Part shown: piece by piece, positions 5,516 through 5,965 of the stretch
Numbering within the stretch: the stretch's first letter is position 1
Layout of the letters: each line of letters begins with the position of its first letter
Source of the DNA: an uncultured Corynebacterium sp.
Lineage (GTDB): Bacteria; Actinomycetota; Actinomycetes; Mycobacteriales; Mycobacteriaceae
Length of the DNA stretch: 5,965 bases
Assembly (NCBI GenBank): GCA_915275065.1
Contig: CAJZGD010000159.1
Coordinates: 1 to 5,965, forward strand
Direction: 5' to 3'
Notes under the pieces: model-generated
Told to the model about the DNA's origin: nothing
Databases searched by the model: none
The model's input: the letters and a program-made list of their open reading frames with translations, nothing else
Position numbers and translations under genes: made by a program

Positions 5516-5551
5516 GCGGAAGAACTCGCCGGAGCGAGCCAAAATTTCCGC
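5516..5551. repeat. Nested hairpin GCGGAA...TTCCGC
   Basis: GCGGAA (5516-5521) pairs with TTCCGC (5546-5551), and inside it CTCGC (5525-5529) pairs with GCGAG (5534-5538) around a 4-nt loop. It closes the hairpin-rich region on the right. A weaker pair, GCGAGG (5209-5214) with CCTCGC (5242-5247), opens it on the left. Confidence 0.5.
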
Positions 5552-5727
5552 ATGGACAGTAGAAGCACCTCCGTGGTCAGTTTAAGCAATAAATTCGTGG
5601 TATGGCTAGCCTACGGGGCCGGAAAATTGAGGTTATTTATTGTGCTGCTTCCGATTATTGCGCTGACCGTGATAATTACGGGTTACCTTATCCGCCCATT
5701 CAGGGGGACCCCGCGCCACAAATTACC

Positions 5728-5965
5728 CTATTTTTTGTCTAGATGGGTGGCGACGCGTTGCGCTACTTCTCGAAAGTTTTTAGTAAAAGGATGATCTGCG
5801 CCCAGGGTACGAACGGTCTCTTCGATCAAAAATTCGTATTCAACTTCGGCCTCGGAGACCCTACCTGCATGAAAGAGCGTCCAGGCATAATTATTCCATA
5901 CGGAAAGCGTCTTTTCGGATTCTGGGCCATTCATCTCCCGACTGTCGTCGAGAAGCGCCGCCCAG
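5728..5965 (-). CDS. Tetratricopeptide-repeat protein, C-terminal end (partial)
   Basis: The frame is open from the window edge to a TAG at 5728-5730, showing the last 78 residues; the beginning lies beyond the window. The segment TLSVWNNYAWTLFHAGRVSE followed by AEVEYEFLIEE and LGADHPFT is a typical 42-residue repeat of the TPR_10/TPR_12 kind. The preceding LLDDSREMNGPESEK is the end of another such repeat. In actinobacteria these repeats often form the C-terminal sensor or scaffold of large proteins, including STAND-type ATPases, but nothing here shows what the N-terminal part does. The protein ends shortly after the last repeat with a charged tail (THLDKK). No clear terminator follows. Partners are likely proteins; the function is unknown. 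Confidence 0.75.
   Translation of the reverse strand, partial: WAALLDDSREMNGPESEKTLSVWNNYAWTLFHAGRVSEAEVEYEFLIEETVRTLGADHPFTKNFREVAQRVATHLDKK

Larger units (their letters stand above)
4573..5727. other. About 1.15 kb without a secure gene
   Basis: Between the TPR gene end and the secY promoter no frame on either strand gives a protein I recognise. The left part (4573-5022) has short minus-strand frames with coding-like codon choice, broken by stops and frame changes, as expected of decayed genes. The middle (5023-5200) has two TATAAT boxes and a Fur/Zur-like palindrome. The right part (5200-5551) is dominated by nested inverted repeats. Another minus frame, 5553 down to 5452 (33 residues beginning MRKFWLAPASSSAW), has no good ribosome binding site. 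No tRNA, rRNA or CRISPR pattern is visible. Confidence 0.6.

Noticed and set aside
5200..5551. Retron-type msr-msd explanation for the stem-loops
   Set aside because: No reverse transcriptase frame lies in the window and no priming-guanosine context could be identified.
5552..5794. Plus-strand open frame of 80 codons with a hydrophobic segment
   Set aside because: Its last third is antisense to the TPR coding end, its nearest GGAG is about 15 nt from the ATG, and a single hydrophobic stretch in AT-rich DNA is easily produced by chance.

Overview
The window looks like chromosome of an actinobacterium, most likely Corynebacterium. SecY closely matches what I remember of corynebacterial SecY, adenylate kinase is the short 181-residue actinobacterial form, and secY, adk, map and a secreted L,D-transpeptidase lie in the order I associate with this genus. 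The species cannot be fixed by reading alone. Every convincing gene is on the minus strand, so transcription runs from high to low coordinates.

Layout in the direction of transcription. (1) 5728-5965: the C-terminal end of a tetratricopeptide-repeat protein, cut by the window edge. (2) 4573-5727: about 1.15 kb without a secure gene. It holds short open frames that may be gene debris, two TATAAT boxes placed for leaderless starts, a Fur/Zur-like palindrome, and a cluster of long imperfect inverted repeats between about 5200 and 5551. (3) 4438-4572: the secY promoter and a leader of about 100 nt. (4) 3115-4437 secY and 2568-3113 adk, one base apart, followed by an intrinsic terminator at 2506-2544. 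(5) 1796-2410: an IS3-type transposase-derived gene with its own likely promoter and ribosome binding site; it fuses OrfA and the N-terminal part of OrfB but has no DDE catalytic domain. (6) 958-1773 map, 22 nt after the transposase-derived gene. (7) 54-776: a secreted L,D-transpeptidase with its own leaderless-type promoter.

How the genes fit together. SecY is the translocation channel, Adk balances adenylate nucleotides, Map trims initiator methionine, and the L,D-transpeptidase is exported to cross-link peptidoglycan. In many relatives secY, adk and map form one transcription unit. Here the IS3 remnant and the terminator sit between adk and map, so map probably depends on the remnant's promoter or on one inside the remnant. 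The two places most worth a second look are this rewired operon and the hairpin-rich gene desert upstream of secY. I do not see a clear new multi-gene system, CRISPR array, tRNA or rRNA.
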